64,000 nucleotides of DNA, taken from Lachnobacterium bovis. Its GTDB lineage: Bacteria; Bacillota; Clostridia; Lachnospirales; Lachnospiraceae. A model generated the notes under the pieces. The model was not told the origin of the DNA. It made no database searches and worked only from the letters and a program-made list of their open reading frames with translations. Numbering within the stretch: the stretch's first letter is position 1; each line of letters starts with the position of its first letter. The DNA is taken from positions 1-64,000 of the forward strand of contig NZ_FOGW01000006.1 of the NCBI RefSeq assembly GCF_900111325.1. Direction: 5' to 3'. This document shows, in pieces, positions 34,648 through 43,022 of the stretch. The position numbers were made by a program, and so were the translations under genes.

Positions 34648-36324
34648 ATGAAGATTAATAAGAAATTATTTGTTATAATTTTTTGTTTGACTTTGCTTGT
34701 TGTGACAACATGTGTTTTTGCAATGATAATAAATGAAAATCATAGCGGAAATGCAGCAGTTGATTTATCAGATGAAAAGATTGTTGCAAATGGTGAGGGT
34801 GTTGTATTAAATAAGTCAAATATAATTATTAATCGTGCTGGAGTGTATGATTTTTCAGGTAAGATTTCAGATAAACACATAATTGTTGATGTTAAAAGTG
34901 GAAATGTTGTTATCAATTTTAGCAATGTTGTTATTTTAACTAAAAACTATAGTCCTATCCAAATAAAGAGAGCACATAAGGTTACCTTGAATATAGAAAA
35001 AAATACAACGAATACTCTTACTTTTGGAGATGAAAATGAGTATAACAAGAAGTTAGATGATAAATCTAAAAAAAATATTCAAAAATTAAACAATATTTAT
35101 CAACAAAGTGAAGGTAGTCAACAAGATAACCTAAAAATTGCAAGTCCAAAAACTACTAAAGAATCAAAATCTAAAAAAGATACAGTAAAAGATTTTACAA
35201 AGCATTTTAGAGATAGGGCTGTTATCTCTACGGAGGTTCCGTTAGAAATTCGTGGCTCTGGAGATTTGTTTATTAATGCGTATAGAGGAAGCTCGATTGT
35301 TTCACAAAGTGATTTAAATTTTTACAATGCAAATTTGACTATTAAATCATGTGATAATGCGGTTGTTGCTAATAAAAATATTGACTTTAATGGTGGATTA
35401 TATACGATATCATCAGGTAATCGAGGCGTTTATGCTGGGGGATATATAAATGGTTCACTAGCAAAAATTAAAGTACAAAATGGACAGGCTCAGAAGAAAG
35501 CATTTTGCGAATTGTATCAAAATGAACGAATTGATGCAATGAATAAATATATGGATTCTCAGACATATAACAATTATTTATCAGGCTTAGATTCTGAAAG
35601 TGGAATTTCATTAAACAAAAGTAAAATGAAATTAGATACATTTGGAAATGCTATATCAGCTCAGAATGATATTACTTTAATTGAAAATACTTTAAATTTA
35701 AAAGCTAATAATAATGCAATTTTATGCGAAGGCGATTTAAAAACCGTAAAAAATGATTGCTATATAGAAAATTCGTATAATGCTATCGTAGCTGATGCGT
35801 TTATTATGAATGATAAATATTGTGAAATAAATTGCAATAAAGTGGCTTTAAAGAGTAAATCTTATGATAAAGACATAAAAATAGAAACAGGTAAATATGT
35901 GATTAGAACTAAGGATATCTTGTTTTGGACATCAAAATCTGTTGTTTTGAAAAATAGTAATGTTTACGCTGAATCAAGTTCGGAAGACGAAAATTCAATT
36001 TGTAAAAATTCTCAAACAAATGGAACTATTGTCGTAAATGATGGTAAGTTTATAGCATGTGTCAAAAAGTTTGATGAGCAGATTTTGAATGACGATGATG
36101 ATAGTAATTATTGTATATTAGATATTCCTGAAAATATTTTAGATGGTACAGACTACAATATTAGTGTCATAAATGGACCTCAATTCTATCAGGGTAAATT
36201 TGTGGCTGGAACCAAAAAAATAATTTGCGCATCAAATAAACTACAGGACAAACTGAAATTTACTTATGCTGACAAAGTATATGAATATCCGGTGATTGTA
36301 GTTGATGATGAGGAGAACAACTAA
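34648..36324 (+). CDS. Secreted beta-helix carbohydrate-binding protein, Cthe_2159/DUF4353 type
   Basis: A 558-residue protein with an N-terminal signal anchor (KLFVIIFCLTLLVVTTCVFAMII). The body is repetitive: VVLNKSNIIINRAGVYDFSGKISDKHIIV and later runs of short strand-turn units (NALVANKNIDFNGG, KANNNAILCEG). These are typical of the right-handed beta-helix of the Cthe_2159 family, some members of which bind acidic polysaccharides such as polygalacturonate. A low-complexity Lys/Ser/Gln-rich insert (about 130-185) interrupts it. AGGAGGAAAA (34639-34646) decides the start. The stop abuts the ArsR gene. Confidence 0.8.
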   Translation: MKINKKLFVIIFCLTLLVVTTCVFAMIINENHSGNAAVDLSDEKIVANGEGVVLNKSNIIINRAGVYDFSGKISDKHIIVDVKSGNVVINFSNVVILTKNYSPIQIKRAHKVTLNIEKNTTNTLTFGDENEYNKKLDDKSKKNIQKLNNIYQQSEGSQQDNLKIASPKTTKESKSKKDTVKDFTKHFRDRAVISTEVPLEIRGSGDLFINAYRGSSIVSQSDLNFYNANLTIKSCDNAVVANKNIDFNGGLYTISSGNRGVYAGGYINGSLAKIKVQNGQAQKKAFCELYQNERIDAMNKYMDSQTYNNYLSGLDSESGISLNKSKMKLDTFGNAISAQNDITLIENTLNLKANNNAILCEGDLKTVKNDCYIENSYNAIVADAFIMNDKYCEINCNKVALKSKSYDKDIKIETGKYVIRTKDILFWTSKSVVLKNSNVYAESSSEDENSICKNSQTNGTIVVNDGKFIACVKKFDEQILNDDDDSNYCILDIPENILDGTDYNISVINGPQFYQGKFVAGTKKIICASNKLQDKLKFTYADKVYEYPVIVVDDEENN

Positions 36325-36645
36325 ATGGAAGAATATATAAAAGAAGAAGGTTACACAGGCATGCCAGATGAGCAGATAATTAGCGAATTAGCGGAAGTAT
36401 TTAAAACATTTGGCGATAGTACAAGAATTAAAATTTTGTTTTCTCTTGCAAAAAAAGAAATGTGTGTTGGAGAGATTGCAGATTTTGTTGACATGTCACA
36501 ATCGGCGATATCACATCAATTAAAGATTTTAAAGCAAAAAAAATTGGTTAAATCCCAAAGAGATGGAAAACAAATAATTTATTCCTTGGCAGATGATCAT
36601 GTTTATACTATTATAGGACAAGGATTAGATCATGTAAAAGAATAA
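36325..36645 (+). CDS. ArsR/SmtB-family repressor with an alpha-5 zinc site
   Basis: A 106-residue winged-helix repressor. The DNA-recognition helix is MSQSAISHQLKILKQKKLV (57-75). The C-terminal helix carries Asp90-x-His92-x10-His103-x2-Glu106, exactly the DxHx10HxxE zinc-sensing motif of SmtB. Only one cysteine (Cys47, in EMCVGE) remains of the alpha-3 CVC-type site. It is therefore predicted to release DNA on Zn(II) binding. No metal pump lies next to it; its start directly follows the stop of the beta-helix protein gene. Confidence 0.9.
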   Translation: MEEYIKEEGYTGMPDEQIISELAEVFKTFGDSTRIKILFSLAKKEMCVGEIADFVDMSQSAISHQLKILKQKKLVKSQRDGKQIIYSLADDHVYTIIGQGLDHVKE

Positions 36646-36679
36646 ATGAATTAGTTATATGTGGAAGGAAGAAAAATTA

Positions 36680-37468
36680 ATGCACTCTAAAGTTATTTTT
36701 TTTGATATTGACGGAACAATTTGGGATGAAAACCATAAAATTCCAAAAAGTACAGTTGAAACAATTAGATTGTTAAAAGAAAATGGACATAAAACATTTA
36801 TTTGTAGTGGAAGAGCTAGAGGAAATATCATCGATGAAAGATTATTAAATATAGGCTTTGATGGTATAATTGCTGCGTGCGGAAATCATATAGAGATGGA
36901 TGGCGAAGTTCTTTACGAAAATATTTTATCAGATGAGTTAGTTGAAAAATCTTTGAATGTTACAACACAGCAACACATTCCAGTAGTATTAGAAGGGCCA
37001 GAGTATCATTGGTTTGATATAGAAAAGTTTTCAGGTGATCCATACACTAATAAATTAAAAAAAGTATTAAAAGATAAAGCGGTCCCTCTTGAAAATTATG
37101 AAGGAAAAATAGTGATAAATAAATTTTCTGGAGATATAACAGAAGATACAGATATGAATGTTGTCGAAAAGGAATTAGGAGAATACTTTGATTTTCTTAT
37201 TCACGAAGGCGATGTTATAGAATTTGTCCCAAAAAATACTTCAAAAGCAACAGGAATAAAAAAAGTATGTGAAATTTTAAATATCAAACATCAGGATACA
37301 TTTGCAATAGGTGATAGTATAAATGATGTAGAAATGCTAGAGTATGTAAATACTGGAATAGCGATGGGAAATTGCACTCAACCAGCAAGAAAAGTCGCAG
37401 ATTATGTGACAACAAGTTTGTGGGAAGATGGTATTTACAATGCTATGAAACATTTTGAGTTAATATAG
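36680..37468 (+). CDS. Cof-type HAD-IIB phosphatase
   Basis: A 262-residue HAD hydrolase. The nucleophile motif Asp9-Ile-Asp11-Gly-Thr is at the start, CSGRA holds the motif II serine, a C2B cap fills the middle, SKATGIKK holds the motif III lysine, and GDSINDVEM (211-219) is motif IV. The substrate is unknown; the family acts on sugar phosphates and cofactors. The ATG at 36680 is taken; an earlier in-frame ATG at 36659 would place GGAAGGA inside the gene. Confidence 0.88.
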   Translation: MHSKVIFFDIDGTIWDENHKIPKSTVETIRLLKENGHKTFICSGRARGNIIDERLLNIGFDGIIAACGNHIEMDGEVLYENILSDELVEKSLNVTTQQHIPVVLEGPEYHWFDIEKFSGDPYTNKLKKVLKDKAVPLENYEGKIVINKFSGDITEDTDMNVVEKELGEYFDFLIHEGDVIEFVPKNTSKATGIKKVCEILNIKHQDTFAIGDSINDVEMLEYVNTGIAMGNCTQPARKVADYVTTSLWEDGIYNAMKHFELI

Positions 37469-37511
37469 TTGCTTTAAAATGCAACATATTCGAATTGATA
37501 TAGTTAACAAA

Positions 37512-37554
37512 AATGCAACGTATGTCAATAAAACGACATAGGTTGTATTTTTTT
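37512..37554 (+). terminator. Intrinsic terminator before groESL
   Basis: AATGCAAC...ATGTC (37512-37526) pairs with GACAT...GTTGTATT (37535-37549) around an 8-nt loop, with a 2-nt internal mismatch, followed by five or more Ts. Confidence 0.8.
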
Positions 37555-37658
37555 ATTAAAAAAAGAGAAAAGATGAGAAAATCAAAGAAAAGAAGAGAAA
37601 AATGGCAGAAATATACACATAAACCGATAAAACAAGCAAATTACCCTTGTTTTATAGG

Positions 37659-37689
37659 ATTGCAAATGATAGCAAAAAAAGTTTATTAT
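37659..37689 (+). promoter_or_regulatory. Promoter of groESL
   Basis: TTGCAA (37659-37664) and TATTAT (37684-37689) with 19-bp spacing. CIRCE begins about 12 bases after the -10 box. Confidence 0.6.
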
Positions 37690-37700
37690 TAAATCATCAA

Positions 37701-37727
37701 TTAGCACTCAAAAGAAATGAGTGCTAA
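37701..37727 (+). promoter_or_regulatory. CIRCE element (HrcA operator)
   Basis: TTAGCACTC (37701-37709), exactly 9 bases, GAGTGCTAA (37719-37727). It matches the CIRCE consensus in every arm position, so groESL is repressed by HrcA and induced by heat shock. Confidence 0.98.
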
Positions 37728-37781
37728 CAAGAAAAGCGAGATAAGATAATTATTTTGATATTTACGAGGAGGCATATATAA

Positions 37782-38069
37782 ATGAAATTAGTACCATTAG
37801 CAGACAGAGTTGTCTTAAAACAACTTGAAGCAGAGGAAACAACAAAATCAGGAATCATTCTTACAAGTTCAGCACAGGAAAAACCACAGGAAGCTGAAAT
37901 TGTAGCTGTAGGTCCTGGCGGTGTGATTGACGGGAAAGAAGTAAAAATGAATGTAGAAGTAGGTCAGAAAGTTATCTATTCTAGATACGCTGGATCTGAA
38001 GTTAAATTAGATGGAAAAGAGTATATTGTCGTAAGGCAAAACGATATTTTAGCAATCGTTGAGGATTAA
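37782..38069 (+). CDS. groES: Co-chaperonin GroES
   Basis: A 95-residue lid of the GroEL chaperonin. It starts MKLVPLADRVVLKQLEAEE and has the mobile loop ETTKSGIILTSSAQEKPQ and the final EYIVVRQNDILAIVE. The start follows GAGGAGG. Transcribed with groEL under CIRCE. Confidence 0.98.
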   Translation: MKLVPLADRVVLKQLEAEETTKSGIILTSSAQEKPQEAEIVAVGPGGVIDGKEVKMNVEVGQKVIYSRYAGSEVKLDGKEYIVVRQNDILAIVED

Positions 38070-38110
38070 TAGTTAGCAAATAATATTTATTGGAAAAGAG
38101 GTATTTTATA

Positions 38111-39736
38111 ATGGCAAAAGATATTAAATATGGTTCACAAGCTCGTGCAGCTTTAGGCGCAGGTGTAGATAAATTAGCAAATACAGTACGTGTAACATTA
38201 GGACCTAAAGGAAGAAATGTTGTATTAGATAAATCATATGGTGCACCATTAATTACAAATGATGGTGTTACAATAGCAAAAGAAATTGAACTTGAAGATG
38301 CATTCGAGAACATGGGTGCACAATTAGTAAAAGAAGTAGCAACAAAAACAAATGATGTAGCAGGAGATGGTACAACTACAGCAACTGTTTTAACACAGGC
38401 AATGGTTCAAGAAGGAATGAAAAACCTTGAAGCTGGAGCTAACCCAATTGTTTTACGTCGTGGAATGAAAAAGGCAACAGATAAAGCTGTTGAGGCTTTA
38501 AAAGAGATGAGCCAAAAGGTAAATGGTAAAGATCAAATTGCTAAAGTTGCTGCAATTTCTGCTGGTGATGAAGAAGTAGGTAACTTAGTTGCAGATGCAA
38601 TGGAAAAAGTTACAAATGATGGTGTTATTACTATCGAAGAATCTAAAACAATGAAAACAGAATTAGATTTAGTTGAAGGTATGCAATTTGATAGAGGATA
38701 TTTATCAGCATATATGTGTACAGATATGGACAAAATGGAAGCAACATTAGATGATCCATATATTTTAATTACAGATAAGAAAATTTCTAATATCCAGGAT
38801 ATTTTACCATTGTTAGAGCAAATTGTTAAAACAGGCGCTAAATTATTAATTATTGCAGAAGATGTTGAAGGTGAAGCTCTTACAACATTAATTGTAAATA
38901 AATTACGTGGAACATTCAATGTTGTAGCTGTTAAGGCACCAGGATATGGCGACAGAAGAAAAGCTATGCTTGAAGATATTGCAATTTTAACAGGTGGACA
39001 GGTTATTAGCTCAGATTTAGGATTAGAATTAGCAGATGTTACAATCGATCAATTAGGAAAAGCTAAATCAGTTAAAGTACAAAAAGAGACAACAGTTATT
39101 GTTGATGGTGCTGGTTCTAAAGATGCAATTCAAGCGAGAATTAAACAAATTCGTAATCAGGTTGAAGAAACAACTTCTGAATTTGATAAAGAAAAATTAC
39201 AAGAAAGACTTGCTAAAATGGCTGGTGGTGTTGCAGTTATCAGAGTTGGTGCAGCAACAGAAACAGAAATGAAAGAAGCAAAATTAAGATTAGAAGATGC
39301 ATTAAATGCTACTAGAGCAGCAGTTGAAGAAGGAATTATCTCAGGTGGTGGATCAGCTTACATTCATGCAGCTAAAAAAGTTCAAGAATTAGTTGAAACT
39401 CTTGAAGGAGATGAAAAAACTGGTGCAAGAGTTATATTAAAAGCATTAGACGCACCATTATATTACATTGCTGCAAATGCTGGATTAGAAGGTGCAGTCA
39501 TCATTAATAAAGTAAGAGAATCTGAAGTGGGTGTTGGATTTAATGCAGCAACAGAAGAATATGTTAACATGGTAAGCTCAGGTATCCTTGATCCTGTAAA
39601 AGTAACAAGAAGTGCATTACAAAATGCAACATCAGTTGCTTCAACATTATTAACAACAGAATCTGCAGTTGCTAATATAAAAGAAGAAGCACCAGCTATG
39701 CCAGCTGGAAATCCAGGAATGGGTGGAATGATGTAA
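38111..39736 (+). CDS. groEL: Chaperonin GroEL
   Basis: A 541-residue Hsp60 subunit. LGPKGRNVVLDKSYG, GDGTTTATVLTQAM (ATP site, catalytic Asp), and the Gly-Met-rich end NPGMGGMM identify it. The correct start is MAKDIKYG at 38111 behind AAAAGAGG; an in-frame ATG at 38090 precedes the ribosome binding site. It is a full-length, ordinary family member. Confidence 0.98.
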   Translation: MAKDIKYGSQARAALGAGVDKLANTVRVTLGPKGRNVVLDKSYGAPLITNDGVTIAKEIELEDAFENMGAQLVKEVATKTNDVAGDGTTTATVLTQAMVQEGMKNLEAGANPIVLRRGMKKATDKAVEALKEMSQKVNGKDQIAKVAAISAGDEEVGNLVADAMEKVTNDGVITIEESKTMKTELDLVEGMQFDRGYLSAYMCTDMDKMEATLDDPYILITDKKISNIQDILPLLEQIVKTGAKLLIIAEDVEGEALTTLIVNKLRGTFNVVAVKAPGYGDRRKAMLEDIAILTGGQVISSDLGLELADVTIDQLGKAKSVKVQKETTVIVDGAGSKDAIQARIKQIRNQVEETTSEFDKEKLQERLAKMAGGVAVIRVGAATETEMKEAKLRLEDALNATRAAVEEGIISGGGSAYIHAAKKVQELVETLEGDEKTGARVILKALDAPLYYIAANAGLEGAVIINKVRESEVGVGFNAATEEYVNMVSSGILDPVKVTRSALQNATSVASTLLTTESAVANIKEEAPAMPAGNPGMGGMM

Positions 39737-39854
39737 TTTAATAGTTAATGAGTAAATAGAAAATATTATAATTAACTATTTAAAATTAGCAAAAAAGTAT
39801 ATGCTTATATATAATTTATACATTATTCTATAAAAATAACACATGAAATTTATT

Positions 39855-39910
39855 AAAAGTAATCGGAAGAAAAGCGCTAATTGGTGGTGTTTTTCTGACG
39901 ATTACTTTTT
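39855..39910 (+). terminator. Intrinsic terminator of groESL
   Basis: An 11-bp stem, 39855-39865 with 39899-39909, whose right arm runs into a T tract. The loop is long (33 nt) with partial inner pairing. Confidence 0.75.
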
Positions 39911-39934
39911 TTATAAAATAGTAAGAAAAAAATG

Positions 39935-39964
39935 TTGCTTTAAACATATTTGTTATGTTATACT
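39935..39964 (+). promoter_or_regulatory. Promoter of rpsB-tsf
   Basis: TTGCTT (39935-39940), 18 bp, TATACT (39959-39964). Confidence 0.65.
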
Positions 39965-39970
39965 CTACTG

Positions 39971-40119
39971 TGTGTGTTTATTTTGCAAGTTACTCATCTT
40001 TGTAAAAGACATACCAAATAGAAACAAGAAAACACGGTTAATGACGGTAAAACTGGTGCCTGAAAAGGTAGCTTTGTCGAGTGAGTTGACCGGAAGAATT
40101 AAACCATGGAGGTATTAAA
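39971..40119 (+). ncRNA. Structured rpsB 5' leader (possible S2 autoregulatory element)
   Basis: A leader of about 150 nt. CGGTTAA (40034-40040) can pair with TTGACCG (40087-40093), enclosing CCT-GAAA-AGG (a GNRA-type tetraloop hairpin near 40062-40071). AATTAAACC before the ribosome binding site offers a competing partner for GGTTAA. Autoregulation of rpsB by S2 through the leader is known in other bacteria; its presence here is inferred. A 91-codon open frame crossing this region is not convincing as a gene, as its 5' part lies in the groEL terminator. Confidence 0.45.
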
Positions 40120-40848
40120 ATGAGTGTTATTTCAATGAAACAATTATTAGAAGCAGGTGTTCATTTTGGACATCAGACAAGAAGATGGAATCCTAAAATG
40201 GCTCCATACATTTATACAGAGCGTAATGGTATCTACATCATCGACTTACAGAAATCTGTAGGAAAAGTTGATGAAGCATATGATGCACTTTCTGACATCG
40301 TTGCTCAAGGTGGAACAGTTCTTTTCGTTGGTACAAAGAAACAGGCTCAGGATGCTATCAAATCTGAAGCAGAGCGTTGTGGAATGTACTTCGTAAACGA
40401 AAGATGGTTAGGTGGTATGTTAACTAACTTCAAGACTATCCAGAGCCGTATTGAAAGATTAAAACAGATCGAAACAATGTCTGAAGATGGAACATTTGAT
40501 GTTCTTCCAAAGAAAGAAGTTGTTGAACTTAAAAAAGAATGGGATAAATTAGAGAAAAACCTTGGTGGTATCAAAGAAATGAAGAGAATTCCAGATGCTA
40601 TCTTCGTTGTAGATCCAAAGAAAGAAAGAATCTGTGTTAAAGAAGCTCAGTCTTTAGGAATTACTTTAATTGGTATCGCTGATACTAACTGTGATCCAGA
40701 AGAATTAGATTACGTTATCCCAGGTAACGATGATGCTATCAGAGCAGTTAAATTAATTGTTTCTAAAATGGCTGATGCTGTTATTGAAGCAAAACAGGGT
40801 GTAGAAGAAGTAAACTCAGAAGCAGATGTTGAAGAAACAGAAGCTTAA
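40120..40848 (+). CDS. rpsB: 30S ribosomal protein S2
   Basis: 242 residues, MSVISMKQLLEAGVHFGHQTRRWNPKMAPYIYTERNGIYIIDLQ, with LFVGTKKQAQ and NERWLGGMLTNFKTI. An acidic C-terminal tail is present. The start follows GGAGGT. It is the first gene of the rpsB-tsf unit, with an intervening terminator-like hairpin. Confidence 0.98.
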   Translation: MSVISMKQLLEAGVHFGHQTRRWNPKMAPYIYTERNGIYIIDLQKSVGKVDEAYDALSDIVAQGGTVLFVGTKKQAQDAIKSEAERCGMYFVNERWLGGMLTNFKTIQSRIERLKQIETMSEDGTFDVLPKKEVVELKKEWDKLEKNLGGIKEMKRIPDAIFVVDPKKERICVKEAQSLGITLIGIADTNCDPEELDYVIPGNDDAIRAVKLIVSKMADAVIEAKQGVEEVNSEADVEETEA

Positions 40849-40891
40849 TTTGCTCTATCCTTTTAAAAGAAGAGGAAAAAGTATTTTAAAG

Positions 40892-40948
40892 AACTCAAAT
40901 AGATGTGAAATGCAGTCGTAAGACTGCATCACATCGTGCGAGTTTTTT
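40892..40948 (+). terminator. Strong terminator-type hairpin between rpsB and tsf
   Basis: TGCAGTC (40911-40917) pairs with GACTGCA (40922-40928) around GTAA, GATGTGA (40902-40908) with TCACATC (40929-40935), and AACTC (40892-40896) with GAGTT (40940-40944). Six Ts follow. It should reduce tsf transcription relative to rpsB. Confidence 0.88.
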
Positions 40949-40988
40949 GAAATGTTTAATTAAATTAAATAATTGGAGGATGAAAATA

Positions 40989-41921
40989 ATGGCTATTACA
41001 GCAGCTATGGTAAAAGAATTGCGTGAAATTACAGGCGCAGGTATGATGGATTGTAAAAAAGCATTAAATAAAACAGAAGGTAACATGGATGAGGCTATTG
41101 AATTCTTAAGAAAAAATGGCCAGGCTAAAGCAGAGAAAAAAGCTGGTAGAGTTGCAGCAGAAGGTCTTTGCTCAGTTAAAATCGATGGAAATACAGCAGC
41201 TATGGTTGAAGTTAACTCTGAGACTGATTTCGTTGCTAAGAACGAAGTATTCCAAGAATTCGTTGCTTCTGTAGCTACTCAGGTAGTTAATTCAAACGCT
41301 ACAACAGTAGAAGAGTTATTAGAAGAAGATTGGAACGAAGATGCAAGCAAGAAAGTTAAAGATGCATTAGTAGATAAAATTGCTGTTATCGGTGAGAACT
41401 TAAAAATCAGAAGATTTGTTAAAGTTACATCTGAAAACGGATGTGTTGTTTCATACGTACATGGTGGCGGAAGAATCGCTTCTATCATTGAAGCTGAAAC
41501 AGAAGTTGTTAATGATGACGTTAAAGAAGCATTATTAAACATTGCAATGCAGGTTGCAGCTTTAAATCCAAAATATATTTCAAGAGAAGAAATTTCAGCT
41601 GAGCACATTGCTCATGAAAAAGAAATTCTTCTTGCTCAGATCATGAACGATCCAAAAGAATCTCAGAAACCTGAGAAAGTTATCAAAGGTATCGTTGAAG
41701 GTCGTGTAAACAAAGAATTAAAAGAAGTTTGCTTAGTAGATCAAGTTTACGTTAAAGCTGAAGACGGAAAACAGACTGTAGCTAAATACTTAGAAGAAGT
41801 ATCTAAAAAAGTTGGTGCTACTGTAACTGTTAAGAAGATGGTTCGTTTTGAAACTGGTGAAGGAATCGAGAAAAAAGAAGAAGATTTCGCTGCAGAAGTA
41901 GCTGCACAGTTAAATGCATAA
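40989..41921 (+). CDS. tsf: Translation elongation factor Ts
   Basis: 310 residues; nucleotide-exchange factor for EF-Tu. The N-terminal module MAITAAMVKELREITGAGMMDCKKAL and the ETDFVAKN core motif are conserved. The start is the ATG at 40989, nine bases after GGAGG; upstream in-frame ATGs at 40905 and 40980 lie in the terminator or touch the ribosome binding site. Confidence 0.98.
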   Translation: MAITAAMVKELREITGAGMMDCKKALNKTEGNMDEAIEFLRKNGQAKAEKKAGRVAAEGLCSVKIDGNTAAMVEVNSETDFVAKNEVFQEFVASVATQVVNSNATTVEELLEEDWNEDASKKVKDALVDKIAVIGENLKIRRFVKVTSENGCVVSYVHGGGRIASIIEAETEVVNDDVKEALLNIAMQVAALNPKYISREEISAEHIAHEKEILLAQIMNDPKESQKPEKVIKGIVEGRVNKELKEVCLVDQVYVKAEDGKQTVAKYLEEVSKKVGATVTVKKMVRFETGEGIEKKEEDFAAEVAAQLNA

Positions 41922-41946
41922 TTTGTAAGAGATTATACTTACTTAT

Positions 41947-41983
41947 CCCCAAAGTCATGCGAAGTCATTGACTTTGGGGCTTT
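41947..41983 (+). terminator. Intrinsic terminator of rpsB-tsf
   Basis: An 11-bp perfect stem, 41947-41957 with 41969-41979, then CTTT. Confidence 0.88.
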
Positions 41984-42138
41984 GTATATAACGAGAAAAT
42001 AAAAGGATTACATTCCTTGAAAAAGTCGGATAATATCTTATTATTTCTCCTTTTTTTTAAATATTTCCACAAGATTTTATTTACAACCTATTAATATATG
42101 ATAAAATATAACTAGGTATAATAATTTAGGAGGAGATT

Positions 42139-42984
42139 ATGGAAGAAAAGGGGGAAAATGTTAATGAAGCAAGAAATAGGCGTAGGCGTATAAATAAGAT
42201 AAAAAACACTATAGTTATATCTATTATAGTGTGGATGGTTTTATCATTTATAGGCTTGGTTTGTTTGAGTATTTTTGTCGTTCGCTTGAATAAAGATATT
42301 AAATTCTTATCAAAACAATTAGAACAGCGTTCTTATAATGGTGTCGGTGTTCAAAAAGATAATCTAAATAAAGTTTATCTTACATTCGAAGGCGGGCCAA
42401 GTGAAAATACACAACGTCTTTTAGATGTTTTAAAAGAACAAAATGTTAAGGCAACTTTTTTTGTTGATGGGAATGAAAGTGTACAAGCAAAAAATATTTA
42501 TAAACGAATAGTAGATGAAGGACATACATTAGGGATGCGTTCGTATACTAATAAGTTGAACCAAGTATATAATTCAAAAGAGGCATTTGAACAAGATTTT
42601 TTCCATTTACAGAAGCTATTGTACAATAATACGGGAGTAAAATGTAAATATTACAGATTCCTAGGAAGTAGTAACAATCGTATAAGCAACGTGAGTATGT
42701 CAGTGTTTGTTGATTTTTTAAAAAAACATAATATAACATATGTTGATTGGAATGTTGCTGAGATTTTATCACTTAATAGTGAAGATAGAATTCAAAAAAT
42801 GGAACAAGAAATTGCAAAAAATAAGATATCTGTGGTTTTGTTACATGATGGAATTGTAGAGTCAACAACGGTTGAAAATTTGGGGAGACTGATAAATGAT
42901 TTAAAGAAATCTAAATCTCAAATTTTACCGATTGATAAAGATGCAAATGTAATACAGTTTTTTAATTCTAGTAGTATTGAATAA
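42139..42984 (+). CDS. Membrane-anchored polysaccharide-deacetylase-like protein with lost catalytic residues
   Basis: 281 residues. It has a basic cytoplasmic start, one transmembrane helix (about 24-49), a short coiled stretch (51-64) and a NodB-like domain (79-275). The fold markers are there (KVYLTFEGGPSENT, VKATFFVDG, VVLLHDG), but the catalytic ones are changed. The TFDDG aspartates are Glu84-Gly85, and the HSxxH metal histidines are Arg134 and Asn138 in MRSYTNK. The RxPxG arginine loop is RFLGSS. A catalytically inactive homologue, perhaps a glycan-binding or scaffold protein, is likely. It stands before bactofilin, so a cell-envelope role is plausible. Confidence 0.82.
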   Translation: MEEKGENVNEARNRRRRINKIKNTIVISIIVWMVLSFIGLVCLSIFVVRLNKDIKFLSKQLEQRSYNGVGVQKDNLNKVYLTFEGGPSENTQRLLDVLKEQNVKATFFVDGNESVQAKNIYKRIVDEGHTLGMRSYTNKLNQVYNSKEAFEQDFFHLQKLLYNNTGVKCKYYRFLGSSNNRISNVSMSVFVDFLKKHNITYVDWNVAEILSLNSEDRIQKMEQEIAKNKISVVLLHDGIVESTTVENLGRLINDLKKSKSQILPIDKDANVIQFFNSSSIE

Positions 42985-43022
42985 GGGCAAGTAAATATAA
43001 GGGATTAATGGAGGTTTTGAAA

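Noticed and set aside
39843..40118. 91-codon open frame before rpsB
   Set aside because: It starts next to the groESL terminator stem, crosses the rpsB promoter and leader, has no ribosome binding site, and its translation is Cys/Tyr/Lys-biased, without family resemblance.
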